A stretch of DNA of 64,000 nucleotides from Aeoliella mucimassa. GTDB lineage: Bacteria; Planctomycetota; Planctomycetia; Pirellulales; Lacipirellulaceae. The stretch is taken from positions 4,464,001 to 4,528,000 of the forward strand of contig NZ_CP036278.1 of assembly GCF_007748035.1 (NCBI RefSeq), given 5' to 3'. Below are positions 1 to 8,472 of the stretch, in pieces. Positions within the stretch are counted from its first letter, which is position 1; every line of letters begins with the position of its first letter. A program made the position numbers and the translations under genes. Below the pieces are notes generated by a model that searched no databases, was not told where the DNA came from, and was given only the letters and a program-made list of their open reading frames with translations.

Positions 1-1
1 C

Positions 2-106
2 GAGCGTCATGGCACGTTCGAGCAGACCAAGTCGCAGGCCTATCTGAACCCTCGCACGGCACTCTACGACGGCAAAACCGATTTCTCGACCTTCATCCGG
101 CGTTGA
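2..106 (+). CDS. C-terminal end of an unidentified protein (cut by window edge)
   Basis: An open frame enters from the left edge and ends at a TGA at 104-106, giving 34 residues that end in DFSTFIRR. The composition looks like real coding sequence (mixed charged and aromatic residues), and no other plus-strand frame there is convincing. The family cannot be identified from so short a tail. The next gene starts about 96 bases downstream on the same strand, so the two could share a transcript, but nothing visible proves it. Confidence 0.5.
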   Translation, partial: ERHGTFEQTKSQAYLNPRTALYDGKTDFSTFIRR

Positions 107-202
107 AAATCTGGGGGGTCTGTGTAAGACTTGTAGTCTAAACAGATGCCGTTTGCGGCTAGTCCGGCCCTTCGATTCTTTCCCGCTGGAAGTGTGAATC
201 CC

Positions 203-676
203 ATGTCAGATACCGATCTGCTTTCGCCGTTAGGCCGCGTACCGAGTGGCATTTTCATCCTGACCGTTGGCACCGGCGAGCGGGCCACCGGCATGCTCGC
301 CAGCTGGGTGATGCAGGCGGGCTTCGAGCCGCCGATGGTATCGGTCGCTGTGAAGCAGGGTCGCTACGTTTGCGACTGGCTTTCGGAAGGCCAACCGTTT
401 GTGTTGAATCTGGTCGGCGACGGACAAACCGATTTCCTGAAGCATTTTGGCAAAGGCTTCGAGCCCGGCGTGCCCGCGTTCGAAGGCGTTGCGACCGCTG
501 CTTGCCGCACAGGTGTCCCGATGCTCTCCCAGGCACTCGGCCATCTGGAATGCGAACCAGCCGGGCATCTCGACTCCGGAGATCATCGCATCTTCCTTGC
601 CCGTGTCGTGCGGGGTGGAATGACTGGCGAAGGTCAGCCGATGGTGCATATCCGCAAAAGCGGGGCGAACTACTGA
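203..676 (+). CDS. Flavin reductase-like (FMN-binding split-barrel) protein
   Basis: This 157-residue protein matches the flavin_reduct domain family (PF01613, DIM6/NTAB type). These proteins bind FMN in a split barrel and pass hydride from NAD(P)H to flavin or act as flavin-dependent oxidoreductase partners. Early residues LGRVPSGIFILT, then ATGMLASWVMQAGFEPP and VLNLVGDGQ, follow the family's usual order, and the protein has normal length for a single-domain member. I chose the ATG at 203 over the upstream ATG at 146. The family's conserved start lies just after 203, and a GGAAG precedes it. It is 7 bases from lhgO, so the two are probably co-transcribed. The specific substrate is unknown. 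Confidence 0.8.
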   Translation: MSDTDLLSPLGRVPSGIFILTVGTGERATGMLASWVMQAGFEPPMVSVAVKQGRYVCDWLSEGQPFVLNLVGDGQTDFLKHFGKGFEPGVPAFEGVATAACRTGVPMLSQALGHLECEPAGHLDSGDHRIFLARVVRGGMTGEGQPMVHIRKSGANY

Positions 677-683
677 GTAGCCC

Positions 684-1880
684 ATGACCGAGCGGAATAT
701 CATTATCGTCGGCGGCGGCATCGTCGGCCTGGCTACCGCCCTGCGACTCACCGAGCGGTTTCCCCAGCTGTCGGTGACGGTTCTGGAAAAGGAATCCGAG
801 ATCGCGCAGCATCAAACCGGGCATAACTCGGGCGTGTTGCACTCCGGCATTTACTACAAACCAGGTTCGCTGAAAGCGACCAACTGCCGCGCCGGCAAGC
901 TGGCCATGGAAGCGTTCTGCGCGGAACACGAAATCGCGTTCGACATCTGCGGCAAGGTGATTGTGGCCGTCGACGAGAGCGACCTTCCGGCGCTTCAGAA
1001 CATCTACGAACGCGGGCAGGCCAACGGGGTTCGTTGCGAGATGATCGGCACCGAGCGCCTGGCGGAACTCGAACCGCACGTTCAAGGCGTGAAAGCCATT
1101 CACGTGCCCGAAGCTGGCATCGTCGACTACGTGCAGGTTTGCCAGCGGATGGCCGAACAAATCAAGCTCGCAGGCGGCAACGTCGTGACTTCGGCCGAGG
1201 TAACTTCGGTCTCCAAGTCGGGCGATCAGCTTGTGTTCGGAACCAAGGCTGGCGAATTCACGGCCGACTTTGCAGTCAACTGCGCGGGGCTTTACTGCGA
1301 CCGCGTCGCAGCCATCGCCGGGGCGGTTCCCTCGGTAAAGATCATTCCCTTCCGTGGGGAGTACTTTGAGCTGAAGCCCGAAGCCCACGGGTTGGTAAAC
1401 AACCTGATCTACCCCACGCCTGATCCAGCCTTCCCGTTTCTTGGGGTGCATTTCACCCGCATGATCGGCGGCGGTGTCGAGTGCGGACCGAACGCGGTGC
1501 TGGCGTTCGGACGCGAAGCCTACACCCGCTGGCAGATGAATCCAAAGGAGCTGGCCGAAACCTTGTCGTTCGGTGGATTCCGCCGCCTGGCCAGCAAGTT
1601 CTGGAAAACCGGCATGGGCGAAATGTGGCGCAGCTTCAGCAAACAGGCCTTTGTTTCCGCGCTGCAACACCTGGTGCCAGAGATTCGCAGCGAGCACCTG
1701 GTGGCCGCCCCCGCGGGCATTCGGGCACAGGCGGTTCGCAAGGATGGCCAACTGGTGGACGACTTTTTGGTAGAGGAAACCGAACATTTTCTGCACGTGC
1801 TCAACGCCCCTTCGCCTGCGGCAACTGCGTCGCTGAACATTGGCAATCTGCTCGTCGACCGATTGGCCGATCGCTTGTAG
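684..1880 (+). CDS. lhgO: L-2-hydroxyglutarate oxidase
   Basis: This 398-residue FAD-dependent enzyme oxidises L-2-hydroxyglutarate to 2-oxoglutarate, clearing a by-product of central metabolism or the lysine/glutarate route and feeding electrons to the membrane quinone pool. The N-terminus has the Rossmann FAD-binding glycine motif ([14 protein letters not shown], residues 6-19). The conserved [19 protein letters not shown] stretch near residues 48-66 is diagnostic for the LhgO/YgaF group within the DAO family. Length is that of known members. It follows the flavin-reductase-like gene by 7 bases, suggesting a two-gene unit. That partner is not a standard neighbour and may supply or recycle flavin (inference). 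Confidence 0.9.
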   Translation: MTERNIIIVGGGIVGLATALRLTERFPQLSVTVLEKESEIAQHQTGHNSGVLHSGIYYKPGSLKATNCRAGKLAMEAFCAEHEIAFDICGKVIVAVDESDLPALQNIYERGQANGVRCEMIGTERLAELEPHVQGVKAIHVPEAGIVDYVQVCQRMAEQIKLAGGNVVTSAEVTSVSKSGDQLVFGTKAGEFTADFAVNCAGLYCDRVAAIAGAVPSVKIIPFRGEYFELKPEAHGLVNNLIYPTPDPAFPFLGVHFTRMIGGGVECGPNAVLAFGREAYTRWQMNPKELAETLSFGGFRRLASKFWKTGMGEMWRSFSKQAFVSALQHLVPEIRSEHLVAAPAGIRAQAVRKDGQLVDDFLVEETEHFLHVLNAPSPAATASLNIGNLLVDRLADRL

Positions 1881-2029
1881 TGGTTGTGTCAATTCTCACG
1901 ACTTTCTCTTTCTAAGGTTTCGTGTGGCGAAAGTCACAATCTGGCGCTATTTCCGCCTGAAACGTAAGCTTGCTCAGTTATCCAATCCCCCAACGGACAC
2001 CGTCGAACGATGGAGCCCGTCGAGCAAGC

Positions 2030-2566
2030 ATGCACTGTCACTCCCGCTACGCGCCGCCCCGACTGCGAACCTTCGGTTATTCACTAATCGAGTTGGTCAC
2101 CACGCTATTGGTGCTTGGTATCTTGGCAGGGGTCGCTGCGCCGAAGTACTACCATTCGCTTTCGATCGCTAATTGCGATGCTGCCGCTCGACGGATTGCC
2201 GCGGATATCAATCTGGTTCGCGCCCGCGGCATGATGATCGGCCGCCAAGGCGGCGAGACCATCACGTTCTACCCCGAGCTGCATCGGTACCAGGCGGTCT
2301 CCGATCCGGATCTCGATCGCGAAGACGAAGAATACTGGGTCGACCTGACCAGCACGCCCTATCCGGTAAAGATCGCTTCGGTCGCGTTTACCAACACGCT
2401 TGGCAACTCCACGCAAGGCTCGCTCCGCTTCGACATCTACGGAAACGCCTGGTGCGGCGACAGTGCAGTCGCCCCGCTCGCGTCTGGGCAGATCGTGGTT
2501 CAATCCGGAGTCCACCAAAAGTCGGTCGTCATCGACCCCGTCACCGGCAAAGCCTACGTCCCCTGA
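2030..2566 (+). CDS. GspH/FimT-like minor pseudopilin
   Basis: This is a 178-residue prepilin-type protein. Residues 1-16 form a basic leader ending in Gly. The mature end begins YSLIELVTTLLVLGILAG, with the required Glu at +5 and a hydrophobic helix, so prepilin peptidase should cleave after Gly16. The rest resembles GspH/FimT minor pseudopilins, which cap type II secretion or type IV pilus fibres. I prefer the ATG at 2030 to the one at 1970, because the longer form adds a non-conserved stretch before the basic leader. It is first of four closely packed genes. The order (H-like, J-like, I/V-like, K/X-like) matches the minor pseudopilin tip complex. Confidence 0.75.
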   Translation: MHCHSRYAPPRLRTFGYSLIELVTTLLVLGILAGVAAPKYYHSLSIANCDAAARRIAADINLVRARGMMIGRQGGETITFYPELHRYQAVSDPDLDREDEEYWVDLTSTPYPVKIASVAFTNTLGNSTQGSLRFDIYGNAWCGDSAVAPLASGQIVVQSGVHQKSVVIDPVTGKAYVP

Positions 2567-2609
2567 TAACTGCAAACCACCTCCTTTCAAGTTCAAAATA
2601 ACGAGTAAC

Positions 2610-4328
2610 ATGTTTCGCCGTCGTCCTGCTCATACACTCATGGAACTGGTAGTTGCGACTACCTCGGCTACGCTATTGCTGGCCGGTATGGGTTCGTCGG
2701 TGTACGTCGCTTCGCAGTCACTTGATCTGGCACAGGACGGCTCGGTTACCAATAGCCAAGCAACGCTGGCCCTCGATCAAATGGTTCGAGACCTGGAACA
2801 TGCGCAGCGATTCAGCGAACGCACCGATAAGGCAATTACATTTACCGTACCCGACCGCGACAGTGACAGGTTTGATGAAGTGATTCGCTACGCCTGGAGC
2901 GGAACCCCTGGTGATCCACTTACCTATGAACTCAATCACGCCAGCGGCGGTATGTTGATCGAGTCGGTAGAGAATCTCGACTTCACCTATCTCACGCGTA
3001 CCATCTCTGCACGCGAAATCAACTTGAGTGAAGACAGTCCCAAACTGCTCTATGTGGTGCAAGACTCCTCCAGTCCCAGTAGCAATGAATCCTCCTACAA
3101 ATCGGCATTCGGCGACTGGGGTTATCGTGTCGAGTTGATTTCGCAGGGAGCTTCGAGCACGACATATGCCACAGCACTCGAAGATGCAGCAGTCGTGTTC
3201 GTATCGGGCGAGGTGTCCAACGGTAGTTACGTAGGTTGGATGCTTGCCAACCATGGTGGAGGGGTGGTTTCTGCATGCGAGTACACCGCCAGCACGCTCG
3301 GCATTACCGACGCGGGATACTTTCCTTTCAGTACGACCATTCGGATGGATGATACGACCCATCCGATCACCGAGTCCTTTAGTTCCGGCAACATAGCGAT
3401 TGTCACCAGTAGCCTCCAAATTTTCGCACTCGCTTCGCCGATTGCTCCTGGAGCAGAGCTCCCCGCTTCGGCACTTTACTCTGGTTCCTATTACCCTTGT
3501 TTTCCGATCATCGAAGTCGGCAGTCAACTTACTACTGGCCAGAGCGCTGTTGGCCGCCGCATCCAACTGCCCTGTTCTGATTCGAGAATGCGACTTACCG
3601 ACCTTACCTCCGAAGGCCTTGTGATGTGGCAAAAGTCGGTCGCCTGGGCTGCCGAGCTGGGCGACCCGAACACCCCCCGCGTACGATTCCGTGGTTACGG
3701 CGACTCGCTGGCCGAGACGGATGCGACCAGTCTCAACCTGCCGGTACCCACTGGCCATGCGACCGGAGATCTGCTGATTGCCGTGGTGGCGACCGACGGG
3801 CAGACCAGCTTCCAGAACGTCAACGGGTGGACCGTGCTCGTGAGCCAGTCCAATGACACTGCTCAATGTACACTCGGTATTTGGTATCGTATTGCCTCGT
3901 CCACGGAGCCGGCGACTTATTCCTTTCAATGGGATCAAAGCGAGCAGGCCTATGGTTGGATGATGCGATTCGACGGGCACGACGCGGTGGCTCCCATCCA
4001 CGCCATGACCACCACTAGCGGCACCTCGACCTCTCCGACATCCCCTTCGCTCGCTACGAATGAAGAGAACTGCATGGTGGTGCGAATCGTCGGACTCAAC
4101 AGCAATGCGATTAACACTACGGCTCCTGGCGTTTCTGGTCATAGTTCGATCAACATGAGTAGCAGCAGTAGTTCCCTGGATTCATCGTCGGGCGGGTCGG
4201 CCTATCAGTACTTGAGCCAAGCAGGCTCGGTCGACACCGCTTCGTTTGCCTTGCAGTCCGGCGCATCGGCAACGGAGTTCGTCTCCGCAAGCCTGGCAAT
4301 CATGCCCGCGGAACAGGAGGAAGAGTAA
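2610..4328 (+). CDS. Giant GspJ/PilW-like pseudopilin with inserted extracellular domains
   Basis: This 572-residue protein starts with a prepilin leader (MFRRRPA) followed by HTLMELVVATTSATLLL, which has Glu at mature position 5. The first 130 residues look like an ordinary PilW/GspJ pseudopilin. The family is usually about 200-250 residues, so this member is more than double. From about residue 170 to 290 there is an alpha/beta-like segment (DAAVVFVSGEV, later DDTTHPITESF), reminiscent of a domain seen in secreted proteins. From about 345 to 565 there is a beta-rich segment (VPTGHATGDLLIAVVATDG, LGIWYRIASS) like an adhesin or tail-associated module. The tail is Ser-rich and ends EQEEE. Its stop overlaps the next start by one base (TAATG). 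Domain names are inference from pattern. Confidence 0.65.
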   Translation: MFRRRPAHTLMELVVATTSATLLLAGMGSSVYVASQSLDLAQDGSVTNSQATLALDQMVRDLEHAQRFSERTDKAITFTVPDRDSDRFDEVIRYAWSGTPGDPLTYELNHASGGMLIESVENLDFTYLTRTISAREINLSEDSPKLLYVVQDSSSPSSNESSYKSAFGDWGYRVELISQGASSTTYATALEDAAVVFVSGEVSNGSYVGWMLANHGGGVVSACEYTASTLGITDAGYFPFSTTIRMDDTTHPITESFSSGNIAIVTSSLQIFALASPIAPGAELPASALYSGSYYPCFPIIEVGSQLTTGQSAVGRRIQLPCSDSRMRLTDLTSEGLVMWQKSVAWAAELGDPNTPRVRFRGYGDSLAETDATSLNLPVPTGHATGDLLIAVVATDGQTSFQNVNGWTVLVSQSNDTAQCTLGIWYRIASSTEPATYSFQWDQSEQAYGWMMRFDGHDAVAPIHAMTTTSGTSTSPTSPSLATNEENCMVVRIVGLNSNAINTTAPGVSGHSSINMSSSSSSLDSSSGGSAYQYLSQAGSVDTASFALQSGASATEFVSASLAIMPAEQEEE

Positions 4329-4966
4329 TGAGTGCTCCCTTCACACACCGCGCGGGTACAAGCCTGGCCGAAGTGGTCATCGCCACGCTGCTGGTCGGCG
4401 TGCTCTTGATAGCTGCCCTGGAAAGTGCAGGCAGCGCCGCCTTGGGCACCAGAAATCGGGCTAGCAACGTGAAAAGCACGCTGCTGGCACAGGAACTCTT
4501 GGCCGAGGTGATGTCCATGCCTTACCAGGATCCCGATCCGCGAGCGAATATTACCTTCGGTCTCGAAGCCGACGAGCTCTCGGGGCCCAGCGAACGAGCC
4601 AACTTCGACGACATCGACGACTACGACGGCTGGAGTGAATCGCCTCCCACGACTCGAGCGGGCATTCCACTCGATGGGTACTCTGGCTGGCAGCGTTCCG
4701 TGGTCGTCGTCAAACACATGTACTCTCATCCTGCGACAACTCTCGCCGATGGTGAACTCGACGATGGGCTGCGCAGCATTACCGTCAACGTGGAAGATCC
4801 AACCGGCAATGTCACTTCGCTTACTGCCTTTCGTACCGAACAAGGCGCTCTCGAACAGCCTACAGGACTCGACCGCACCATCATCTCCAACGTGACGATT
4901 GCGATTACTTCCAATGGTCAGACCGTGCGTTCGGGTGCTAACATCATGAATCACTGCACCGATTAG
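4328..4966 (+). CDS. GspI/PilV-like minor pseudopilin
   Basis: This is a 212-residue prepilin-like protein. The leader MSAPFTHRAG ends in Gly, followed by TSLAEVVIATLLVGVLLIA, which has Glu at +5 and a long hydrophobic helix. These are the hallmarks of class III signal peptides processed by PilD/GspO. The region after the helix (LGTRNRASNVKSTLLAQELLAEVMS) has the LAQ-E pattern common in GspI/PilV proteins. Its ATG shares a base with the previous stop, so translation is likely coupled. It probably sits in the pseudopilus tip with its neighbours. No core pseudopilin or secretion ATPase lies nearby. Confidence 0.7.
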   Translation: MSAPFTHRAGTSLAEVVIATLLVGVLLIAALESAGSAALGTRNRASNVKSTLLAQELLAEVMSMPYQDPDPRANITFGLEADELSGPSERANFDDIDDYDGWSESPPTTRAGIPLDGYSGWQRSVVVVKHMYSHPATTLADGELDDGLRSITVNVEDPTGNVTSLTAFRTEQGALEQPTGLDRTIISNVTIAITSNGQTVRSGANIMNHCTD

Positions 4967-4975
4967 CGTTGCTTT

Positions 4976-6274
4976 ATGCTCATACCGACTTCCAAATCTC
5001 TGAAAACAGGTCGCCCTGGCACGGTGTACATCGCCGTGCTTGGTGTTACGCTCACCGTGGCTGTGCTGGCTTCGGTAGCGGTTTCGATAGTTCGCATCGA
5101 ACGACGCGTCGACGCCTCGCACGATGCGATGCGCACCAGTCATTGGCTTGCTCGCACGGCTAGTGAAAGTGCTATTATTCATGTCACTCAGGATCCACAA
5201 TGGCGTACCTCGCTCGAAAGTGGGGATGAATCGACTCACTTGGAGCTCGATGGCGGCACCTATTTCTGGCGTGTGATCGACCCCGATGGCGATTTCGACG
5301 ACGACCTCCGCGACTGCATTTGGATCGAAGGCATCGGGCAGGTCGGCGAAGCCCTCTCGGTCGAGAAAGTCAGGCTCATGCCGACCGGCACTCCGCTCAG
5401 TTGTCTGGAAGTTGCCATGCTGGTCGATGACTCCTTTGGTCTTTCCAGCGGGAGTTACTGGGTTCATACGATCATTCGCACCAATCAAACCGTCGCTTCG
5501 AACGATGATGTCGCGGTCGGAACCGGAAGTCGCGAGATTGACGGGGATGCCGAGGCAGCCGATTACGCTTCGGGAAATGTGACCGGCACAAAGACCTCCC
5601 GTGTCGCACAACGCGAACTCCCCAACGACGACTATCTTACCTACTACCAATCAGCGGGAACTTGGATTCCCTTGGACAGCCTTGAATCAGATGGCATCAA
5701 CTACGAGATGAACGACAAGGTGTTGAGTCCTAATGCAAATCCCTACGGCGTACCAAACCCCGAAGGCATCTACCTCATTGACTGTCAGGGAAAGAATGTT
5801 GAAATCAACTACTGTCGCATCGTCGGCACGCTAGTGTTGATCAACCCGGGTTCGCAATCGGCCATCCCAGTGAGTTCTTCGTTGGAACCTGCTGTTCCGA
5901 ACTATCCTGCATTGCTAGTGGATGGTGATTTTGCGTTAGCAGTTTCCGATTACTGGTATTCTGGCCTTTACGAGGATTACAGAAGAATCAATTACAACCC
6001 GCCGGGCACCCCCTACATGGGTGTCGACGACTACGACTACAACGACTACTATCCTGCTGGAATCTTTGGACTCGTTTACGTATCGGGCGATCTTCACGTC
6101 ACGGGCAATACACTCATTTCGGGTGGTTTGATCTGCGGAGATTTCAGCATTTCTTCTAGCAAGACGCTCGAAGTGAACTACGACTCGGTCTATTGGGATA
6201 ATCCCCCTCCAGGTTTCGCCAAAGACGATCCCATGCAGGTAATCCCTGCCAGCTGGCAACGCGGCACCTATTAG
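4976..6274 (+). CDS. PilX/GspK-like membrane-anchored protein
   Basis: This 432-residue protein has one N-terminal hydrophobic helix (about residues 17-40, starting GTVYIAVLGVTLTVAV) after a short basic segment, then a long extracytoplasmic region. It lacks the Glu at +5 of ordinary pseudopilins, as GspK/PilX proteins often do, and it is the last gene of the pseudopilin set, the position expected for the K/X subunit. The body is Asp/Tyr-rich (for example DDYDYNDYY near residues 345-355). It contains a polymer-forming-like stretch near the C-terminus (GLVYVSGDLHVTGNTLISGG), as in proteins with bactofilin-type repeated turns. Function beyond a pilus or secretion-tip role is unknown. Confidence 0.6.
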   Translation: MLIPTSKSLKTGRPGTVYIAVLGVTLTVAVLASVAVSIVRIERRVDASHDAMRTSHWLARTASESAIIHVTQDPQWRTSLESGDESTHLELDGGTYFWRVIDPDGDFDDDLRDCIWIEGIGQVGEALSVEKVRLMPTGTPLSCLEVAMLVDDSFGLSSGSYWVHTIIRTNQTVASNDDVAVGTGSREIDGDAEAADYASGNVTGTKTSRVAQRELPNDDYLTYYQSAGTWIPLDSLESDGINYEMNDKVLSPNANPYGVPNPEGIYLIDCQGKNVEINYCRIVGTLVLINPGSQSAIPVSSSLEPAVPNYPALLVDGDFALAVSDYWYSGLYEDYRRINYNPPGTPYMGVDDYDYNDYYPAGIFGLVYVSGDLHVTGNTLISGGLICGDFSISSSKTLEVNYDSVYWDNPPPGFAKDDPMQVIPASWQRGTY

Positions 6275-6429
6275 ACGCTGCAAGCAGTGGCAACTTGTGG
6301 ATCCGACCGATCCGGCTTCCCAGCGTTGCGGTCGTAGGCAAACGTCGGCTCGGTGATTCTCCTCCTACGGGGACTCCCCCCGACCTGCCAGATCCTCCAG
6401 CATCACGGCACGGCGAAACAAAACGGCGA

Positions 6430-6655
6430 AATAGATTCCCATCGCTCACGAATAGATTCCCAATTTTCCCACCGATGGGAAAATTGAATCTGCACGCACT
6501 CTGCAAAACCAGTGGTTTTCGGCTGCGAATAGATTCCCATTTCCCAAAACGCATCGAGTGGGAATCTATTTTCGCAGTGCCGGGCGGTCGCAAGTCGTTA
6601 AACTGTATGCATTTACATCACCACCTCCGCAATAGTTGCCCAAAATAGATTCCCA
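6430..6655. repeat. Dispersed 12-bp repeat AATAGATTCCCA, four direct copies and one inverted
   Basis: Direct copies are at 6430-6441, 6451-6462, 6528-6539 and 6644-6655. An inverted copy, TGGGAATCTATT, is at 6559-6570. The copy at 6528 and the inverted copy at 6559 face each other and could form a hairpin. Spacing is irregular (21, 77 and 116 bp), so this is not a CRISPR or a simple tandem repeat. It could be a protein-binding cluster or a relic of a small palindromic element. Confidence 0.7.
6461..6486. terminator. Hairpin with 11-bp perfect arms, possible terminator of the pseudopilin operon
   Basis: CAATTTTCCCA (6461-6471) and TGGGAAAATTG (6476-6486) are perfect inverted repeats around the 4-base loop CCGA. 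It lies about 190 bases after the last pseudopilin gene. The 3' arm is not followed by a clean T-run on either strand, so the terminator role is uncertain; the structure itself is clear. Confidence 0.4.
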
Positions 6656-6775
6656 TGGGTGGGTAACTATTTTGGGGAGGATTCAGGATTCGGGGGTCAG
6701 GGAGTTGGGATTTATGATTTCTGAATGATGATTTCTGATTGCGGGATGCGGAATGGGGAATGTCATGCTGAGGGA

Positions 6776-6932
6776 AGCTTCCAGCGCCCCGAAGCATCTA
6801 GCCTACCGCTTACAGCCTAGAGCCTAGAGCCTAGAGCCAATAAAGCTTCCAGCGGCTGAAAAATCTCAGATAGTCATTTCGAACGCGTCACCAACGAGTG
6901 ACTCGTAGGATGCGGTCCAGGAGCTTCCAGCG
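6776..6932. repeat. Three copies of AGCTTCCAGCG plus a 7-bp tandem repeat
   Basis: AGCTTCCAGCG occurs at 6776-6786, 6844-6854 and 6922-6932, about 68 and 78 bp apart. Between the first two, AGCCTAG is repeated in tandem about 3.6 times (6814-6838). No gene or promoter is associated. The near-regular spacing suggests a short dispersed repeat family. Confidence 0.6.
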
Positions 6933-7124
6933 ACGCAGCCCCATCACCTGCATTACCAACACGCGCAGCAGCAAACGCCCACGCCGGCAATCATTCGCCT
7001 GCGCGTCGCTATAAGGCTGCCATTCAAACAAGCATCACATCTCGCAAACCTCCTTTCACTAAAAAGCCAACAGCCGATAGCGGATAGCCGACAGCCACCG
7101 ATACCTGTCCATTAGAACACCACG

Positions 7125-7150
7125 GGTGGCCATTTTCCAGCGAAAAGTGG
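7125..7150. repeat. REP-like palindromic element, copy 1
   Basis: The 26-base sequence starts GGTGGCCATTTT and ends GCGAAAAGTGG. Its CCATTTTC and GAAAAGTGG arms can fold into a hairpin with one wobble and a bulge. A second copy with 22 of 26 identical bases is at 42475-42500, also in a noncoding gap. This is the layout expected of a REP-type element. Confidence 0.5.
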
Positions 7151-7295
7151 AGAGATTCCAACCCGTCCGTGGAAGAACAGCACCACCGTATTCCGAGCGG
7201 TTAACCGACTGCAGCGCGCAGCCGACTCCAAGGGCAATTCTGAAGGGGTTCGCAAGCTACGGTAGCGACGAACCGAGCGATTGCGATGCTCGCAC

Positions 7296-8459
7296 TTAGT
7301 TGGCCATCGCCCGGGCGACCGCCTGGAAGACTCGGGAGACGCTCGCCTGATCGATCATCGCGGCCTTGCCCGAGCGGCGTCGCTGTGAGTCGCCCCAATT
7401 GCCTGGGTAAAAGCCTCGTTCGTCGCGCAATTCTTCATGCACGTAGCCGACGGTCTTGCGACAGGTATCGAGCCATTGCTGCTCGCCAGTCGTTGCGTAG
7501 ACCTCCAAGAAGGCATCCACTAACAAATGGGCAAACCGGCCCGCATCGTTCATCGCGCCGGTCTCCTCATTGTACCATTTGGCCTTGGCCGCTTTGGCAA
7601 TGCGTTCGGCTTCCTGCTTGTACTTCTCCTCGCCAGTAATCCGGTAGAGGCCGCAGTTCGCACGAATCATGAGCGCCGAATTGTAAGAGTACTTGCGGCG
7701 ATCGACTTCTCCACGCATGTTGATGTTATCCCAGAACAAACCATCCTCATCTTGAAGATGCTCACAGGTCCAGGCGTAGAGTCGCTTGGCCGTCTCCAGA
7801 TAGGCGGTCTCTTCCGTTAACTCGTAGAGCCGAATCGCTCCCACCATCGCCGGCGCATTGGTACAAGTGTTTTTGGACAACAGTTCCTTCTCGCGCCAGT
7901 AGATACCACCGCCGAGGCGGTCGTCTTCGCCGCTGATCACGAAATTGAACGTCGCTTTCGCCTGCTTCAGATAGCTGGCATCCTGCGTCACTTCGTAACC
8001 TTCGACAAGCCCCAACACGATCCAGGCGTTATCGTCGTAATAGCGATCGGCCGAACCAGCGTGTGGCGACACATCGTATCCGCCGATTCGCAGATGCTCG
8101 TGCCAGTAGTGATGGAGCGCCTTGACGTAGCCATCCAGTTGCCCGCGGTACTTCTCTGGCTGATTGCTGGTAGCGGCTGCCAGAGCGGAGAGCTGCACCC
8201 CTGCTCCCCACATGAATACCGGTTTACCACGAGGAGTGCTCCGCCAAGTGCTTACGTCTTCAAGGTACCAGTAGTCTTGCTCCACACGAAAAGCAGCTTC
8301 GACCGCGGCCATCGACTCATCCCCCCACTCCAGCACCGTGGCTTGCGATGGCAACTCAGCAACTGCTGCCGAGTGAGGGAGTACGAATACAATGGCTACT
8401 AACGGGAGTAGAATGCAGGGCATCCGGTGGAACATACAGGCTCGCATTTCATCTATCAT
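7296..8459 (-). CDS. Secreted glycoside hydrolase family 76 (alpha-1,6-mannanase-like)
   Basis: This protein of up to 387 residues resembles GH76 (PF03663), endo-alpha-1,6-mannanases with an (alpha/alpha)6 barrel. The family's paired catalytic aspartates are visible in RYYDDNAWIVLG, followed by typical helical repeats (ATFNFVISGEDD, GGIYWREKELLSKNTCTNAP). The N-terminus has a signal peptide: the methionine at 8435 is followed by hydrophobic residues ending near HSAAVAE, so the true start may be 8435 rather than 8459. It should act outside the cytoplasm on mannose-containing polysaccharide. It lies 127 bases downstream of flgL on the same strand but is functionally unrelated to the flagellum, so it likely has its own promoter. 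Confidence 0.75.
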   Translation of the reverse strand: MIDEMRACMFHRMPCILLPLVAIVFVLPHSAAVAELPSQATVLEWGDESMAAVEAAFRVEQDYWYLEDVSTWRSTPRGKPVFMWGAGVQLSALAAATSNQPEKYRGQLDGYVKALHHYWHEHLRIGGYDVSPHAGSADRYYDDNAWIVLGLVEGYEVTQDASYLKQAKATFNFVISGEDDRLGGGIYWREKELLSKNTCTNAPAMVGAIRLYELTEETAYLETAKRLYAWTCEHLQDEDGLFWDNINMRGEVDRRKYSYNSALMIRANCGLYRITGEEKYKQEAERIAKAAKAKWYNEETGAMNDAGRFAHLLVDAFLEVYATTGEQQWLDTCRKTVGYVHEELRDERGFYPGNWGDSQRRRSGKAAMIDQASVSRVFQAVARAMAN

Positions 8460-8472
8460 GGCTCACGATCTC

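Larger units (their letters stand above)
6275..7295. other. Repeat-rich intergenic tract, no convincing gene
   Basis: About 1 kb separates the pseudopilin set from the convergent GH76 gene. Short frames here have no family features and low-complexity translations, so I call none. The tract holds several families of short repeats, listed separately: AATAGATTCCCA copies, an 11-bp-arm hairpin, AGCTTCCAGCG copies, a 7-bp tandem repeat and a REP-like palindrome. It also has two TGATTTCTGA copies near 6,716-6,740 and GATAG/GACAG-rich sequence near 7,070-7,100. It looks like drifting noncoding DNA that has gathered repeats. Confidence 0.7.

Noticed and set aside
255-1892. A 545-residue minus-strand open frame over the flavin reductase and lhgO
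   Set aside because: Both plus-strand genes have clear family motifs and the antisense frame has none.
6156-6648. Short frames of 117-145 residues on both strands of the 6.3-6.6 kb tract
   Set aside because: They are built largely from the repeats in the tract, have low-complexity translations and no family motifs.
6430-6655. A CRISPR array from the repeated AATAGATTCCCA
   Set aside because: Repeats are only 12 bp, spacing is irregular (21-116 bp), one copy is inverted and no cas genes are nearby.
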